From the NCBI RefSeq assembly GCF_030823405.1, contig NZ_JAUSXC010000001.1, positions 2,463,001 to 2,527,000 of the forward strand: a stretch of 64,000 nucleotides of DNA, given 5' to 3'. Origin of the DNA: Chryseobacterium ginsenosidimutans (lineage in GTDB: Bacteria; Bacteroidota; Bacteroidia; Flavobacteriales; Weeksellaceae). The position numbers were made by a program, and so were the translations under genes. A model generated the notes under the pieces. That model saw only the letters and a list, made by a program, of their open reading frames with translations. It had not been told where the DNA came from and did not search any database. Below, one piece after another: positions 17,920 to 27,491 of this stretch. How positions within the stretch are numbered: the first letter of the stretch is position 1; each line of letters opens with the position of its first letter.

Positions 17920-18186
17920 ATGTTTTACTTATTGGCAATAATTAATCTTATTACCTTCATTATTTTTGGTTTAGATAAAAGAAAATCAATGAAGCATCAG
18001 AGAAGAATTTCCGAAAATACTTTGCTGGGAGTTTCTTTCTTGGGCGGAACAATCGGCGCATTATTAGGAATGCTTTTATTTAGGCATAAGATTTCAAAGA
18101 GATCTTTTTTGTTGAAATTCGGATTGATTGTGTTGATTCAGGTGGGATTACTTTACTTTTTTCAGAAATATTTTTACAATTACTAA
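17920..18186 (+). CDS. DUF1294 membrane protein
   Basis: The start at MFYLLAIINLITFIIFGLDK gives an 88-residue inner-membrane protein with the family signature: DKRKSMKHQRRISENTLLGVSF, GGTIGALLGM and FRHKISKRSF, then a final membrane helix. A longer frame begins at 17854 but adds 22 residues that DUF1294 proteins lack and would overlap the divergent promoter region, so the inner ATG is preferred. A TAGATTTG box ends only 3 nt before this ATG, so the message would be leaderless if that box is real. The family's function is unknown; three helices and a conserved 'RHK' loop are visible. Confidence 0.85.
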   Translation: MFYLLAIINLITFIIFGLDKRKSMKHQRRISENTLLGVSFLGGTIGALLGMLLFRHKISKRSFLLKFGLIVLIQVGLLYFFQKYFYNY

Positions 18187-18309
18187 TTAAAATTGAATCT
18201 TTTATTCATAACTTTTTATTGGTATATGAGGATAATTCATTCGATTCTAAAGTATTAAGAACAGCTTTTCTTTTAACTTCTTCATTATGAAATTATTAAT
18301 TAATTAAAG

Positions 18310-18346
18310 TTGTTGCTGATTATTTCATTAAAAATCACTAATTTTG
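18310..18346 (+). promoter_or_regulatory. Promoter of typA
   Basis: TAATTTTG at 18339-18346 matches TAnnTTTG exactly; TTG at 18313 is 23 nt before it. The predicted start of transcription is about 14 nt before the typA ATG. Confidence 0.6.
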
Positions 18347-18364
18347 CACCCGTAAAAATCTTTT

Positions 18365-20170
18365 ATGCAAAACATTAGAAATATTGCGATTATCGCACAC
18401 GTTGACCACGGGAAGACTACTTTGGTTGATAAGATCATCCACGCTACCAATATTTTCAGAGAAAATCAGGAGAGTGGGGAATTAATTATGGATAACAATG
18501 ACCTTGAAAGAGAAAGAGGAATCACGATCTTATCCAAGAATATTTCTGTTACTTATAAAGACACGAAAATTAACGTAATCGATACTCCTGGTCACGCCGA
18601 TTTTGGTGGTGAAGTAGAAAGAGTATTGAAAATGGCTGATGGAGTTATTTTGTTGGTGGATGCCTTTGAAGGACCGATGCCACAAACAAGATTCGTACTT
18701 CAGAAAGCGTTGGAATTAGGATTAAGACCATTGGTGGTTATCAATAAAGTAGATAAGCCAAACTGCCGTCCTGAAGAAGTTCACGATCAGGTATTTGATT
18801 TATTCTTCAACCTTGAAGCTACTGAAGAGCAGTTGGATTTCCCAACTTTCTACGGTTCTTCTAAACAAGGTTGGTTCAACACTTCACTTGAAGAAACTGA
18901 AAACATTTTCCCATTATTAGATGGTATTTTACAATATGTTCCTGAACCTAAAGTTGAGGAAGGGAACCTTCAAATGCAAATCGTTTCTCTTGATTTCTCT
19001 TCTTTCTTAGGAAGAATTGCAATCGGGAAAGTAATCAGAGGAGAGATCAAAGAATCTCAGTGGATTGGTTTGGCGCAGGCTGATGGTAAAGTTTTAAAAG
19101 GAAAAGTAAAAGAATTATACGTTTTCGAAGGTCTTGGAAAGAAAAAAGTAACTGAAGTAAAGGCCGGAGATATCTGTGCTGTAGTAGGTTTTGATGCCTT
19201 CCAGATCGGTGATTCTTTCGTTGATCTTGAAAACCCTGAACCATTGCCTAGAACTTCTATTGATGAGCCAACGTTGAATATGACGTTCTCTATCAACAAT
19301 TCACCTTTCTTTGGAAAAGATGGTAAGTATGTGACTTCTAATCACTTGAAAGAAAGACTATATAAAGAATTAGAGAAAAACTTAGCATTAAGAGTTGAGC
19401 AGACTGGTGATGCAAACACTTTCTTGGTATTCGGTAGAGGTATTCTTCACTTGTCTGTTTTAATTGAAACAATGAGAAGAGAAGGATATGAAATGACAAT
19501 TGGTCAGCCACAGGTTATCTTAAGAGAAATCGACGGTGAAAAATGTGAGCCTTACGAATCTTTGGTTGTTGACGTTCCTGAAGAATATGCTTCAAGAGTT
19601 ATCGACTTAGCAACTCAGAGAAAAGGAGATCTTCACATTATGGAAACTAAAGGGGAGATGCAACACATGGAATTCGAAATTCCTTCAAGAGGTTTGATCG
19701 GATTGCGTTCTCAGATGTTGACTGCTACTGCTGGTGAAGCTATTATGGCGCACCGTTTCACAGAATACAAGCCTTTCAAAGGAGCAATTCCTGGAAGAAG
19801 TAATGGTGTTTTAATTAGCAAAAGCCAAGGTCCTGCAACTGAATATTCTATCGCTAAATTACAGGATAGAGGTAAGTTTTATGTTGATCCGGGCGAAGAG
19901 ATCTACGCAGGGATGATTATTGGTGAACAAAACAAACCAGGCGATTTGGTCATAAATATTGTAGAAGCAAAACAGTTGAACAATATACGTGCTGCAGGTA
20001 AAGATAAGGATGGTGGAGTTGCACCGAAAATCTTATTCTCTCTTGAAGAATGTATGGAATATATCCAAGGTGATGAAGCAATTGAGGTGACTCCTAACTT
20101 CATCCGTATGAGAAAGAAAATCCTTTCTGAAGAAGAAAGAAAAAGAATGGATAGAGGAGCGAAAGCGTAA
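18365..20170 (+). CDS. typA: Translational GTPase TypA/BipA
   Basis: A 601-residue ribosome-associated GTPase needed for growth under stress and for late ribosome assembly. G1 is AHVDHGKTT (residues 11-19), the switch I region is ERERGIT, G3 is DTPGHADF and G4 is NKVDKP. Domains follow in the EF-G-like order: GTPase, beta barrel ([23 protein letters not shown]), domain III, domain V ([17 protein letters not shown]) and the BipA-specific C-terminal region ([19 protein letters not shown]). Length is normal. It is a single-gene unit with its own promoter and terminator. Confidence 0.98.
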   Translation: MQNIRNIAIIAHVDHGKTTLVDKIIHATNIFRENQESGELIMDNNDLERERGITILSKNISVTYKDTKINVIDTPGHADFGGEVERVLKMADGVILLVDAFEGPMPQTRFVLQKALELGLRPLVVINKVDKPNCRPEEVHDQVFDLFFNLEATEEQLDFPTFYGSSKQGWFNTSLEETENIFPLLDGILQYVPEPKVEEGNLQMQIVSLDFSSFLGRIAIGKVIRGEIKESQWIGLAQADGKVLKGKVKELYVFEGLGKKKVTEVKAGDICAVVGFDAFQIGDSFVDLENPEPLPRTSIDEPTLNMTFSINNSPFFGKDGKYVTSNHLKERLYKELEKNLALRVEQTGDANTFLVFGRGILHLSVLIETMRREGYEMTIGQPQVILREIDGEKCEPYESLVVDVPEEYASRVIDLATQRKGDLHIMETKGEMQHMEFEIPSRGLIGLRSQMLTATAGEAIMAHRFTEYKPFKGAIPGRSNGVLISKSQGPATEYSIAKLQDRGKFYVDPGEEIYAGMIIGEQNKPGDLVINIVEAKQLNNIRAAGKDKDGGVAPKILFSLEECMEYIQGDEAIEVTPNFIRMRKKILSEEERKRMDRGAKA

Positions 20171-20192
20171 TCTGAATTTCTTAAATATATCT

Positions 20193-20220
20193 AAAGCCTC
20201 GATTTTTTCGGGGCTTTTTG
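20193..20220 (+). terminator. Terminator of typA
   Basis: AAAGCCTCGA (20193-20202) pairs with TCGGGGCTTT (20208-20217, one G-U) and ends in a T run. Confidence 0.85.
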
Positions 20221-20381
20221 TCTTAAAGATTTCAGAAGGTTTTACAGTGAAATTTTATCGAAGATAAATCTTTACACCTTTGCGATTAAAAAACTACATA
20301 AAGTAAAAGTTTAAATAAGCTTATAATTAAAAAAATCATTTTATTATTGTAATTTTTAAAATCAAAAAAAATAATTTAATG

Positions 20382-20389
20382 TAGTTTTG
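20382..20389 (+). promoter_or_regulatory. -7 box of the GHL10 lipoprotein gene
   Basis: TAGTTTTG is an exact TAnnTTTG match ending 6 nt before the ATG at 20396, so transcription is predicted to start at or within a few bases of the start codon. No TTG is present at the right distance for the -33 box. Confidence 0.5.
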
Positions 20390-20395
20390 CAGACT

Positions 20396-22006
20396 ATGAA
20401 AATAAATAAACTAAAGCTGGTATTTTTATTTGGAATTTTCACGTCTTTCACATCATGTTCTGTTCAGAATAATTCGGTGAAGGCAACAGTTCCGAACAAA
20501 AATGCAACAAAGCCGGTTAAAAATATATCAATACCAAAAGATTCTGTTGTCATTAATAATAAACCTGTGACAACTCCTCCAGGTGAGGTTTTCAGAACCA
20601 ATCTTCCTGAAATTAAAAGAGAATTTCGTGGAGCCTGGATAGCCAGTGTCGCAAATATCAATTGGCCTTCAAGAAATAATTTAACGGTAGATCAGCAAAA
20701 AACTGAAGCAATCAATATGTTGGATATGCTGAAAGATAACAACTTTAATGCTGTTATTTTTCAGGTTCGTCCGTCTGCAGATGCTTTGTACACGAGTAAT
20801 ATTGAACCGTGGTCGTATTTTTTGACAGGACAGACAGGAGCAGCCCCTTATCCTAATTATGATCCCTTACAATTCTGGATCGATGAAGCTCACAAAAGAG
20901 GATTGGAGCTTCATGTCTGGTTAAATCCTTATCGTGCGCATCATACAAATGGCGGTTCTCCGAATAGTTTGTCAATGGCAAATAAGCTTTCGGACATTGT
21001 AGTAAGGTTAAAAAACGGAATGTATTGGTTTGATCCCGCAGATCCGAAAACACAGGGACACGTTTCTAATGTGGTGAAAGATATTGTAAAAAGATATGAC
21101 ATTGATGCCGTTCATTTTGATGATTATTTTTATCCATATGCAACTTACAACAAAGGTGCAGATTTCCCTGATAATGCAACTTGGAGTGCTTATGTAAACA
21201 GTGGCGGGACATTATCGAGAGGAGACTGGAGAAGAGATAATGTCAATAAATTTGTGGAAAGGATTTATAAAGAAATTCATGCTGAAAAAAACTATGTAAG
21301 ATTCGGAATCAGCCCTTTCGGAATCTGGAAACCGGGTTATCCGGAAGGAGTTGTAGGCTCTTCGCAGTATGACGAGTTGTATGCGGATGCCAAGTTATGG
21401 TTAAATAAAGGTTGGGTAGATTATTTCTCACCACAGTTATATTGGCCGATTGAATCGAAAGGACAGCCTTTTGAAGCACTATTGAACTGGTGGAAAGCAG
21501 AAAATACATTAAACCGCCATCTTTGGCCGGGATTGAATACTGTTGAGATTAAAACATCAGACCGTCCGACGGAAATTAAAAATCAGATTGAAATATCAAG
21601 ACAGGTTTTAGGAAAAGATGCAGGAGAAATCCATTGGAGTATTGCAGGATTGACAAAAAATGCAAATATGCTCCCAACACTGAAAAGCGGGCCTTATAAA
21701 GAAAAAGCATTGGTTCCGAAAACACCTTGGCTGAAAGCTGTTCCTTTGCAGACACCAACATTATTCGTTAATGATAACGGAAGTTTTGCACAGACGAGCT
21801 GGAGTACAAAAAATATTGCTGATGTTTTTCAGTGGGTGCTTTTCACTCAATACAACGGAGTTTGGGAAACGGAGATTTTAACGTTAGATCAACTTTCGAA
21901 AGATATTCCTAAATATAAAGACGGTAAAACCTTAAATGCGATTGCTATTAAAGCGATTGACAGGCTAGGAAATGAGAGTGATTATATGGCTAAGAAAGTC
22001 AAATAG
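20396..22006 (+). CDS. Glycoside hydrolase-like GHL10 (DUF187) lipoprotein
   Basis: A 536-residue exported enzyme-like protein. Starting at ATG 20396 gives MKINKLKLVFLFGIF and a lipobox FTSC (Cys about residue 21). A TTG nine bases earlier lies inside the promoter box and is rejected. After a linker rich in Asn/Pro/Lys, the GHL10 TIM-barrel begins with EFRGAWIASVANINWPS, DMLKDNNFNAVIFQVRPSADALY, HVWLNPYRAH and DAVHFDDYFYPY, all conserved in the family, and includes FSPQLYWPIE. Family members are predicted periplasmic or surface glycosidases, possibly acting on peptidoglycan-related sugars; the substrate is not shown by the sequence. A C-terminal fibronectin-like domain (FAQTSWSTKNIADVFQWVLF) follows. 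Confidence 0.92.
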   Translation: MKINKLKLVFLFGIFTSFTSCSVQNNSVKATVPNKNATKPVKNISIPKDSVVINNKPVTTPPGEVFRTNLPEIKREFRGAWIASVANINWPSRNNLTVDQQKTEAINMLDMLKDNNFNAVIFQVRPSADALYTSNIEPWSYFLTGQTGAAPYPNYDPLQFWIDEAHKRGLELHVWLNPYRAHHTNGGSPNSLSMANKLSDIVVRLKNGMYWFDPADPKTQGHVSNVVKDIVKRYDIDAVHFDDYFYPYATYNKGADFPDNATWSAYVNSGGTLSRGDWRRDNVNKFVERIYKEIHAEKNYVRFGISPFGIWKPGYPEGVVGSSQYDELYADAKLWLNKGWVDYFSPQLYWPIESKGQPFEALLNWWKAENTLNRHLWPGLNTVEIKTSDRPTEIKNQIEISRQVLGKDAGEIHWSIAGLTKNANMLPTLKSGPYKEKALVPKTPWLKAVPLQTPTLFVNDNGSFAQTSWSTKNIADVFQWVLFTQYNGVWETEILTLDQLSKDIPKYKDGKTLNAIAIKAIDRLGNESDYMAKKVK

Positions 22007-22061
22007 CCTTGTCTTGCAGAAAGTCGTTCCATCTTTGATGAAGCGGTAATATACTTTATAA

Positions 22062-22142
22062 AAATCCCCCTTTTTTTGTTTGGGAACAAATTATTCTTTC
22101 TCATCATCTGTAGTTTTTATTAATGATAAAGAAGGGGGATTT
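22062..22142. repeat. 81-bp branched inverted-repeat element
   Basis: Outer arms AAATCCCCCTT (22062-22072) and AAGGGGGATTT (22132-22142) are perfect over 11 bp. Inside lie two further hairpins: TTTGTT-TGGG-AACAAA (22075-22090) and TTCTTT/ATCAT with ATGAT/AAAGAA (22094-22107 with 22123-22133, sharing the edge of the outer stem). The folded form is a three-way junction. It lies between two converging genes and could work as a two-way terminator, a miniature mobile element or a small RNA. There is no long T run directly after either outer arm, so an ordinary terminator is not the best fit. Confidence 0.45.
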
Positions 22143-22261
22143 GAATTGATATTTGAAACTTAATTGTCAATTTTATAATCTTGCAGTGAGTTTACCACTG
22201 GTCAAGGTTAGAAATGATTTCTTTGATAAAGGTTGGAATTAATATTAATTAATTCACACTA

Positions 22262-23377
22262 TTAATTCTGGAACTTTACAAAGTCTAAGTAAAATCCCGG
22301 ATTTCCTATATTAAATCCGGCAGGTACTACACCATTTGTTTTGGCTGCTAAGACAGGATAAGTTCCCGGTGCCGCAAAATATAATACTCGGTTCTGATCT
22401 CTTGGGCTCATGAAAACTGCGGTACTGGATGTGCAATAGCTTTTCCAGACATCTCCAGCACCATTAATATAGAAAATATAATCGTTACAGTCAGAATTTA
22501 TTGCAATACCAAAGCGGAAAAAGTACCATCCCTTTGCAGGTATTACAACTGAAATTCCTGTAGCCAGCCCATTTGCGCCTGTTGTTCCTGTAAATGGATT
22601 AATTAATGTTCCTGTACGGGGAGTCCAATTGTTGGCAAATGCTGTTGTAACAGTAGATGACCATGTGGCTAGACCGTCTGCATCACTTGTAAGTACATAT
22701 CCCAATTGCTCTGTACCATCTTTAATTTGTAATGCACCATTAGTTGTGCCATTATCAATTACAAGTTTTGAGTTTGCAGATCCTGCAGGAACAGTGTTGG
22801 TGCCTATTAAGACTTTTCCTGTTCCATTTACGCTGAGATTATTTCCTGCGTTGTTAATATTGGTTGCCTGTGAAAGTGTACCACCCAGTTTTACATCAGT
22901 ACCCGTCATTGTAAGGCCATTGCTGGAAGTAATAGAAGAATTTAAAAAGGTTGCTTCCCAAGTTGAATTAGCTCCCGTAAGACCTGTATTGATTAATTGT
23001 AGACTTTGGTTTGCGGGTATTACAACGCTTGGATTTCCGTTAATTGTTTCCGGTGATGCAGAATTTACTGTTATTGTGAAGTTTGTATTGTTCTTAATGG
23101 TATACATTCTTCCTTTGAAGTTTCCGGCTCCGCTAATGGCAGCAGGAAGATTAAATACTGCATTCGATGTACCGTTATAGGATACATGAAAATTTGTGGA
23201 GGTCAGATTGTAAGGTGTTACATTTACTGTGCTGTAATTGGCGGCAATAGATCCGTTAATATCAATTGTTGAACCTGGGTTTGGGGTATTTATCCCGACA
23301 TTCCCGACCTGAGCGAAGGCAACAGAAGAACTGAGCATTCCGATTACCTTCCATACTTTTGTAAAATTTTTAGACAT
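22262..23377 (-). CDS. Exported surface protein, tail-fibre/adhesin-like
   Basis: A 371-residue protein with a signal peptide (MSKNFTKVWKVIGMLSSSVAFAQ) followed at once by VGNVGINTPNPGSTIDINGS, the opening that marks a large group of Bacteroidetes surface proteins built from short beta repeats. The middle is rich in Asn, Ser, Thr and Gly (TNINNAGNNLSVNGTGKVLIG) as in parallel beta structures. The C-terminal 130 residues form a compact domain (GISVVIPAKGWYFFRFGIAI...GFYLDFVKFQN) with two cysteines. No T9SS sorting domain is visible, so how it is anchored is unclear. It lies downstream of the response regulator gene on the same strand and may be regulated by it (inference from position and from the TTCTACAA sites upstream). 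Confidence 0.75.
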   Translation of the reverse strand: MSKNFTKVWKVIGMLSSSVAFAQVGNVGINTPNPGSTIDINGSIAANYSTVNVTPYNLTSTNFHVSYNGTSNAVFNLPAAISGAGNFKGRMYTIKNNTNFTITVNSASPETINGNPSVVIPANQSLQLINTGLTGANSTWEATFLNSSITSSNGLTMTGTDVKLGGTLSQATNINNAGNNLSVNGTGKVLIGTNTVPAGSANSKLVIDNGTTNGALQIKDGTEQLGYVLTSDADGLATWSSTVTTAFANNWTPRTGTLINPFTGTTGANGLATGISVVIPAKGWYFFRFGIAINSDCNDYIFYINGAGDVWKSYCTSSTAVFMSPRDQNRVLYFAAPGTYPVLAAKTNGVVPAGFNIGNPGFYLDFVKFQN

Positions 23378-23564
23378 TTATTTAGGTTTTTAATAGCTTA
23401 ATTCTTTATTCAATTAATGAAGATATAGATGTGTAAATAATGCAAAAGCATTTTTGATTTATTGTATTATAAATAATTTTAAATGTATTTTATTATTAAT
23501 ATTTTATTTAATTAATAAATATTAGCATATGTTTTTTATTCATAATGTAAAATTATAGAATTGG

Positions 23565-23627
23565 TTCTACAAAAAGCAATACATCTTGTAGAATAAAATA
23601 AAGGCCTTTGTAGAAAGTTTTCTACAA
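23565..23627. promoter_or_regulatory. Cluster of four TTCTACAA sites
   Basis: The 8-mer TTCTACAA or its complement TTGTAGAA occurs exactly at 23565-23572 (+), 23586-23593 (-), 23608-23615 (-) and 23620-23627 (+). Centres are 21, 22 and 12 bp apart, close to two, two and one helical turns. The last two form a near-perfect palindrome with a loop of only two bases, which suits a protein-binding site better than an RNA hairpin. The cluster lies between the response regulator stop (23656) and the surface protein start (23377). Confidence 0.55.
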
Positions 23628-23655
23628 ATTGTGAATTATATTAAAAAAGGGAAGG

Positions 23656-24270
23656 TTACGCGATATGAGTGTGATATAGCTTGATGAGATCAGCGAGATT
23701 GCTGGTTTTCAATTTCGTATGGATTCTTTTTTTGTAAGTACTGATAGTAGGCATTTGAATTCCCATTTTATTTGAAATTTCCAGATTGCCATTTCCGTTC
23801 ACCATTAAAATAAAAATCTCATACTCTCTTGCTGATAAATTTTTGATAGAATCCAGAGGCGATTCCTGAAACAGCTGATCTATAATATTGGCAGGATAAT
23901 AGTATCCATCGGAAAATATCTTTTTTACGGCATCCGAGATTTCATCAGATTTGCTGAGCTTACTGATGTATCCGTTAGCTCCTTCTTTTATATACTGTAC
24001 GGCGATTTCTTCTTCATAGGCAGAGAAGATTAATATTTTAATATCAGGATCTGCCGCTTTGATTTCGGTAATCATTTTTTTGTTTTTGCTTTCCGGCATA
24101 TTGATATCCAGGATCACAAGATCATATTTTTTTTGGAAGATCTTTTCCATGGCTTTTGGATAATCTTCAGCCGTATCAATCAATACATCAGGAATTCTTG
24201 ATTCTAAAATAATGCTAGTCCCTACAAGTACTATATCATGATCGTCAGCAATAAGTATATTTTTAGTCAT
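23656..24270 (-). CDS. LuxR/NarL-type response regulator
   Basis: A 204-residue DNA-binding response regulator. The receiver domain (residues 1-120) has the acidic pair in LIADDHD, phospho-acceptor Asp in DLVILDINMP (about 54) and the conserved Lys in ISKLSKSDE. The C-terminal HTH_LuxR domain starts at NLSAREYEIFILMVNG and ends with KRIHTKLKTSNLADL. Its start overlaps the upstream sensor kinase gene by 8 nt, so the two form a cognate pair translated together. Likely targets include the neighbouring surface protein gene; this is inference. Confidence 0.93.
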   Translation of the reverse strand: MTKNILIADDHDIVLVGTSIILESRIPDVLIDTAEDYPKAMEKIFQKKYDLVILDINMPESKNKKMITEIKAADPDIKILIFSAYEEEIAVQYIKEGANGYISKLSKSDEISDAVKKIFSDGYYYPANIIDQLFQESPLDSIKNLSAREYEIFILMVNGNGNLEISNKMGIQMPTISTYKKRIHTKLKTSNLADLIKLYHTHIA

Positions 24271-27200
24271 TCTTTTTATTTTTTAAAATCAGTTTGAAGG
24301 AAGTTCCCTGTAATCTATTTTTTGTGAAAACAATTTTACCTTCGATCATTTGTAGCAGCTGCAATACAAGATGGAGCCCCATTCCGTATTTCTGCAATAA
24401 TAGCTTTTCGTTTTCAATATTATCCTGAAGCGTGGTATAATATTCTATTTTCTTTTCATCCATCCCGATACCGGTGTCTGTTATAAGTAATATGATATTT
24501 TCTCCTTCCGTATTGCTTTCTACCGTTATAGAGCCATTCTGGGTGTATTTTACAGAATTGTCAACCAAGTTGTGAATAATGGCAGAAAGTATATTTTTGC
24601 TGATCCATATTAATAATGATTGATCTACCTTATTAATGATGGCCGTATTATTTTTTTCGGCTATTTCATTGAAAAGTATTTTTTTTTCTTCAATAAGTTT
24701 GTATAAAGAATAGAGTTCTGTTTTATCGGATCTGTAATGGGAGTATATGTCGGCATATTCCTTTAAGGTAATGGTGAAATTATATAATTGATCTGAAGAT
24801 TTATAAACAGAATTAAGGATTTTTTTTATTCGCTGTTCATTAAAATCATCCTTATCCAATACCTCTTTTGCCGTCATGGCAATAAATTTTACAGGAGTCG
24901 TGATATCGTGGGAAATAGTTCCTATGAGCTTTTTTTGCTGTTCGATCTCTTTGTGAAGCTTGTTTTTTGTAATTTCTAATTTTTCTACCGTATCAGAAAG
25001 GCTTTTGGTGCGGGAACTTACAATTTCTTCCAGCTTGTGGTTCTTTCTTTCCAGAAAATTTATTCTCCATCTCACCAAAAAATATAACATCAATAAGATG
25101 ACAGAAAAAACAAATAGCTTAAACCATAAAGTCTGATAAAAATAAGGCGGAATAATAATATTGATTTTTTTATAAATAAATTTTCCCTTATCAGATACAA
25201 GCATTTTCACCACAAAAGTATGATTTCCATATCCGAGATTTGAAATAGAGAATTTTCCTTCTTTACCGATCGGCTCCCATTTGGCATTGGGCATTCCGCT
25301 GAGTTTTGCTTCTATCACCAGATTATCCGGATTGGAATAATAAGGAACATCAATGAAAATATCTACACGGTTGGATTCTTGCTTTAAATATAGATTTTCT
25401 TTGAAATATTGTTCTTTACTGTCAATTAAAGCTCTTTCAATGTATATGTTTTCGGGGTAATAGCTTGTTACTTTTAATGGATCAAAGAAAACCAATCCGT
25501 TTAAAGAAGGAAGTACAAATTCTCCATTTTCTAATCTGATGCCGCAAATATTGCTACCACCATTGAATTCATTTGTGTTAAAACCAGAATCCTTTGAAAA
25601 ACGGTAATAGCTGACCTTCGATTTTCTATTTTGGGCGTATTGTAAAAGCTGGGTTTCGGGAACTTTATACAACCCGTTATTGGTGGGAATCCAGAAGAAA
25701 CCTTTTGAATCTTCTAAAATGGTATGCGATGAAGAAATATTGTTGTTTACATCATAAGGCATTTTAATAAGATGATCGTTTTTCAACATGTAAAACCCTT
25801 TTCCTAAGGTCATGATCCAGAAAACACCATCTTTTGACCGGATAATATTCCGGATAAATAACTCATCTTTTCCGGTTAAATTATAGATTTTATTAGTTTT
25901 TAACGATACCTTATAGAGTGCTTTTGCTGTTCCTACAAGTATATGATCCTCATCAAATTTTATCAGCTTTGTTGGCTCTTTGTTGATGTAGATATTTTTT
26001 TGAGGATATTTAAATGATTTGTCTTTATATACGGTAAGTATTGTTTTAAATTCCGGGAATTTACCGATTTTAAGTTTTGAAAATAGGGCGTAATATCTAT
26101 TTTGATCAAAAAAGAAGTCCTTTAAAGAAAAGTTTTTTATAGAAACAGTGTCTTTGTAAAAAGATGCTTTCTGATAAATCATTACATCATTTGCTTTTTG
26201 TGTAATAATATTTCCAAAATAATCATAATCCAAAAAGAAAGAGTTGGCGTCTTCAAATTTTTTGTTACCTATAAAACCTTTTCGGTCATAGATTTCTCCA
26301 AAAGGTGTAATGACTGAAGACGAACTGAAGGGCAGGAGAGAATAGAAATTGGATTCAGGTTTAGAAGGGGGTCTTGTTACAGTCGCAAAATCTGTTAAAC
26401 TAATAATTTGCAATCCGCCTATACTACTTCCCAGATAGAATTTTTTGTAGGATTTATCATAATAGGCACTGACAAAATTTTCATCTCTGGCTTGGTTTAA
26501 ATGGAGAAGCCTGGATATCTTCAATTCACCGTTATCATAATTGCAGGTATAAATTGTATTTCTGTTCACAATAAAAACCTGATTATTGACCTGGCTCCAA
26601 AGAATTCTGCTTCTTGTATCAGTAAGAAGTGGAACGTTGTAAGAACCGGTGATTTTCCCTTTTTCTATTTTTGAGATCTTTTTTGATTGGGGATCAATGT
26701 GAAACAGTACTTCATTAATCGCAAAAACTCTGGGGACATTATTGTAGATAGATTTTATTTGTAAATTTTCTTCCGCTTTTGACTTAAAATCAGTGTATAT
26801 CAGCTCATTTTTCTTTAAATAATATCTGCCTTTTTTAAAGTTGATGTAAAAATTGACTGAAGTTGCGGCATAGCTGAAATTAGAACAATACAAAAGATAA
26901 TGACTCTTATTTTTGGTAAGAAAAGTCGTGAAATTTTTTAAAGGTTTTGCTACTTTCGGGAACTTTGCATGCAATAAAACCGTTTTTTCAAAATCTCCTG
27001 CAGTATAAATGCTGTCTTTTTCAGGATGTCCATAGAAATAAGTAAACCGTTGGCTGCTAAAAGGGAAATTTTTATATACTAAAAAATGGGTGCCGTCATA
27101 TCTTACAATTCCATTTTCTGTGGTAAGCCAGATAAATCCATATTTGTCTTTTATAATATCTTTTACACTATTCTGAGGGAGTCCGTTATCGGTATTATAT

Positions 27201-27277
27201 AGCTGAATACTGTATTCCTGACTGTAACATATAAAAAAGTAAAACAGAAAAAATAGTAAGGGTACACGTCTTTTCAA
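24263..27277 (-). CDS. Two-component sensor kinase with periplasmic propeller
   Basis: A 1004-residue membrane sensor. Signal peptide at residues 1-20 (MKRRVPLLFFLFYFFICYSQ), then repeats of the two-component regulator propeller type (YNTDNGLPQNSVKDIIKDKYGFIWLTTENG; ILEDSKGFFWIPTNNGLYKV), a Y_Y_Y-like beta domain (NLGYGNHTFVVKM, about 675-690), one membrane helix (about 710-730), a coiled coil, a HisKA-like dimer domain with phospho-acceptor His in TISHDITTPVKF (about 790) and an HATPase domain with HNLVDNSVKY (about 904) and DTGIGMD (about 934). Unlike SusR-type hybrid regulators it lacks a fused receiver; the partner is the LuxR-type regulator that overlaps its 3' end. Confidence 0.93.
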   Translation of the reverse strand: MKRRVPLLFFLFYFFICYSQEYSIQLYNTDNGLPQNSVKDIIKDKYGFIWLTTENGIVRYDGTHFLVYKNFPFSSQRFTYFYGHPEKDSIYTAGDFEKTVLLHAKFPKVAKPLKNFTTFLTKNKSHYLLYCSNFSYAATSVNFYINFKKGRYYLKKNELIYTDFKSKAEENLQIKSIYNNVPRVFAINEVLFHIDPQSKKISKIEKGKITGSYNVPLLTDTRSRILWSQVNNQVFIVNRNTIYTCNYDNGELKISRLLHLNQARDENFVSAYYDKSYKKFYLGSSIGGLQIISLTDFATVTRPPSKPESNFYSLLPFSSSSVITPFGEIYDRKGFIGNKKFEDANSFFLDYDYFGNIITQKANDVMIYQKASFYKDTVSIKNFSLKDFFFDQNRYYALFSKLKIGKFPEFKTILTVYKDKSFKYPQKNIYINKEPTKLIKFDEDHILVGTAKALYKVSLKTNKIYNLTGKDELFIRNIIRSKDGVFWIMTLGKGFYMLKNDHLIKMPYDVNNNISSSHTILEDSKGFFWIPTNNGLYKVPETQLLQYAQNRKSKVSYYRFSKDSGFNTNEFNGGSNICGIRLENGEFVLPSLNGLVFFDPLKVTSYYPENIYIERALIDSKEQYFKENLYLKQESNRVDIFIDVPYYSNPDNLVIEAKLSGMPNAKWEPIGKEGKFSISNLGYGNHTFVVKMLVSDKGKFIYKKINIIIPPYFYQTLWFKLFVFSVILLMLYFLVRWRINFLERKNHKLEEIVSSRTKSLSDTVEKLEITKNKLHKEIEQQKKLIGTISHDITTPVKFIAMTAKEVLDKDDFNEQRIKKILNSVYKSSDQLYNFTITLKEYADIYSHYRSDKTELYSLYKLIEEKKILFNEIAEKNNTAIINKVDQSLLIWISKNILSAIIHNLVDNSVKYTQNGSITVESNTEGENIILLITDTGIGMDEKKIEYYTTLQDNIENEKLLLQKYGMGLHLVLQLLQMIEGKIVFTKNRLQGTSFKLILKNKKND

Positions 27278-27491
27278 GATATATTATTTTAATAATTCAA
27301 CAAAGATATTGTGGAATATGCAATAATTAAAGATGACTGCGCTTTTTTATTTTAGAATAACTATAAATTATTAACCTAAAATAAAGTATTTCAGTAAATT
27401 ATAAAGTGTTTTAATAGATATGATTAAAAATAAAAACTTCTCGGAATCATTTTTGCATAATAAATTCCATAATCACCAAAAATATTTTATT

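Noticed and set aside
20387..20395. TTG as the start of the GHL10 gene
   Set aside because: It lies inside the TAnnTTTG promoter box; the ATG at 20396 gives a normal lipoprotein signal.
22629..23180. 183-codon frame on the plus strand opposite the surface protein gene
   Set aside because: It is the complement of a low-complexity Asn/Thr/Val-rich gene; the minus-strand product has a signal peptide and a known opening motif.
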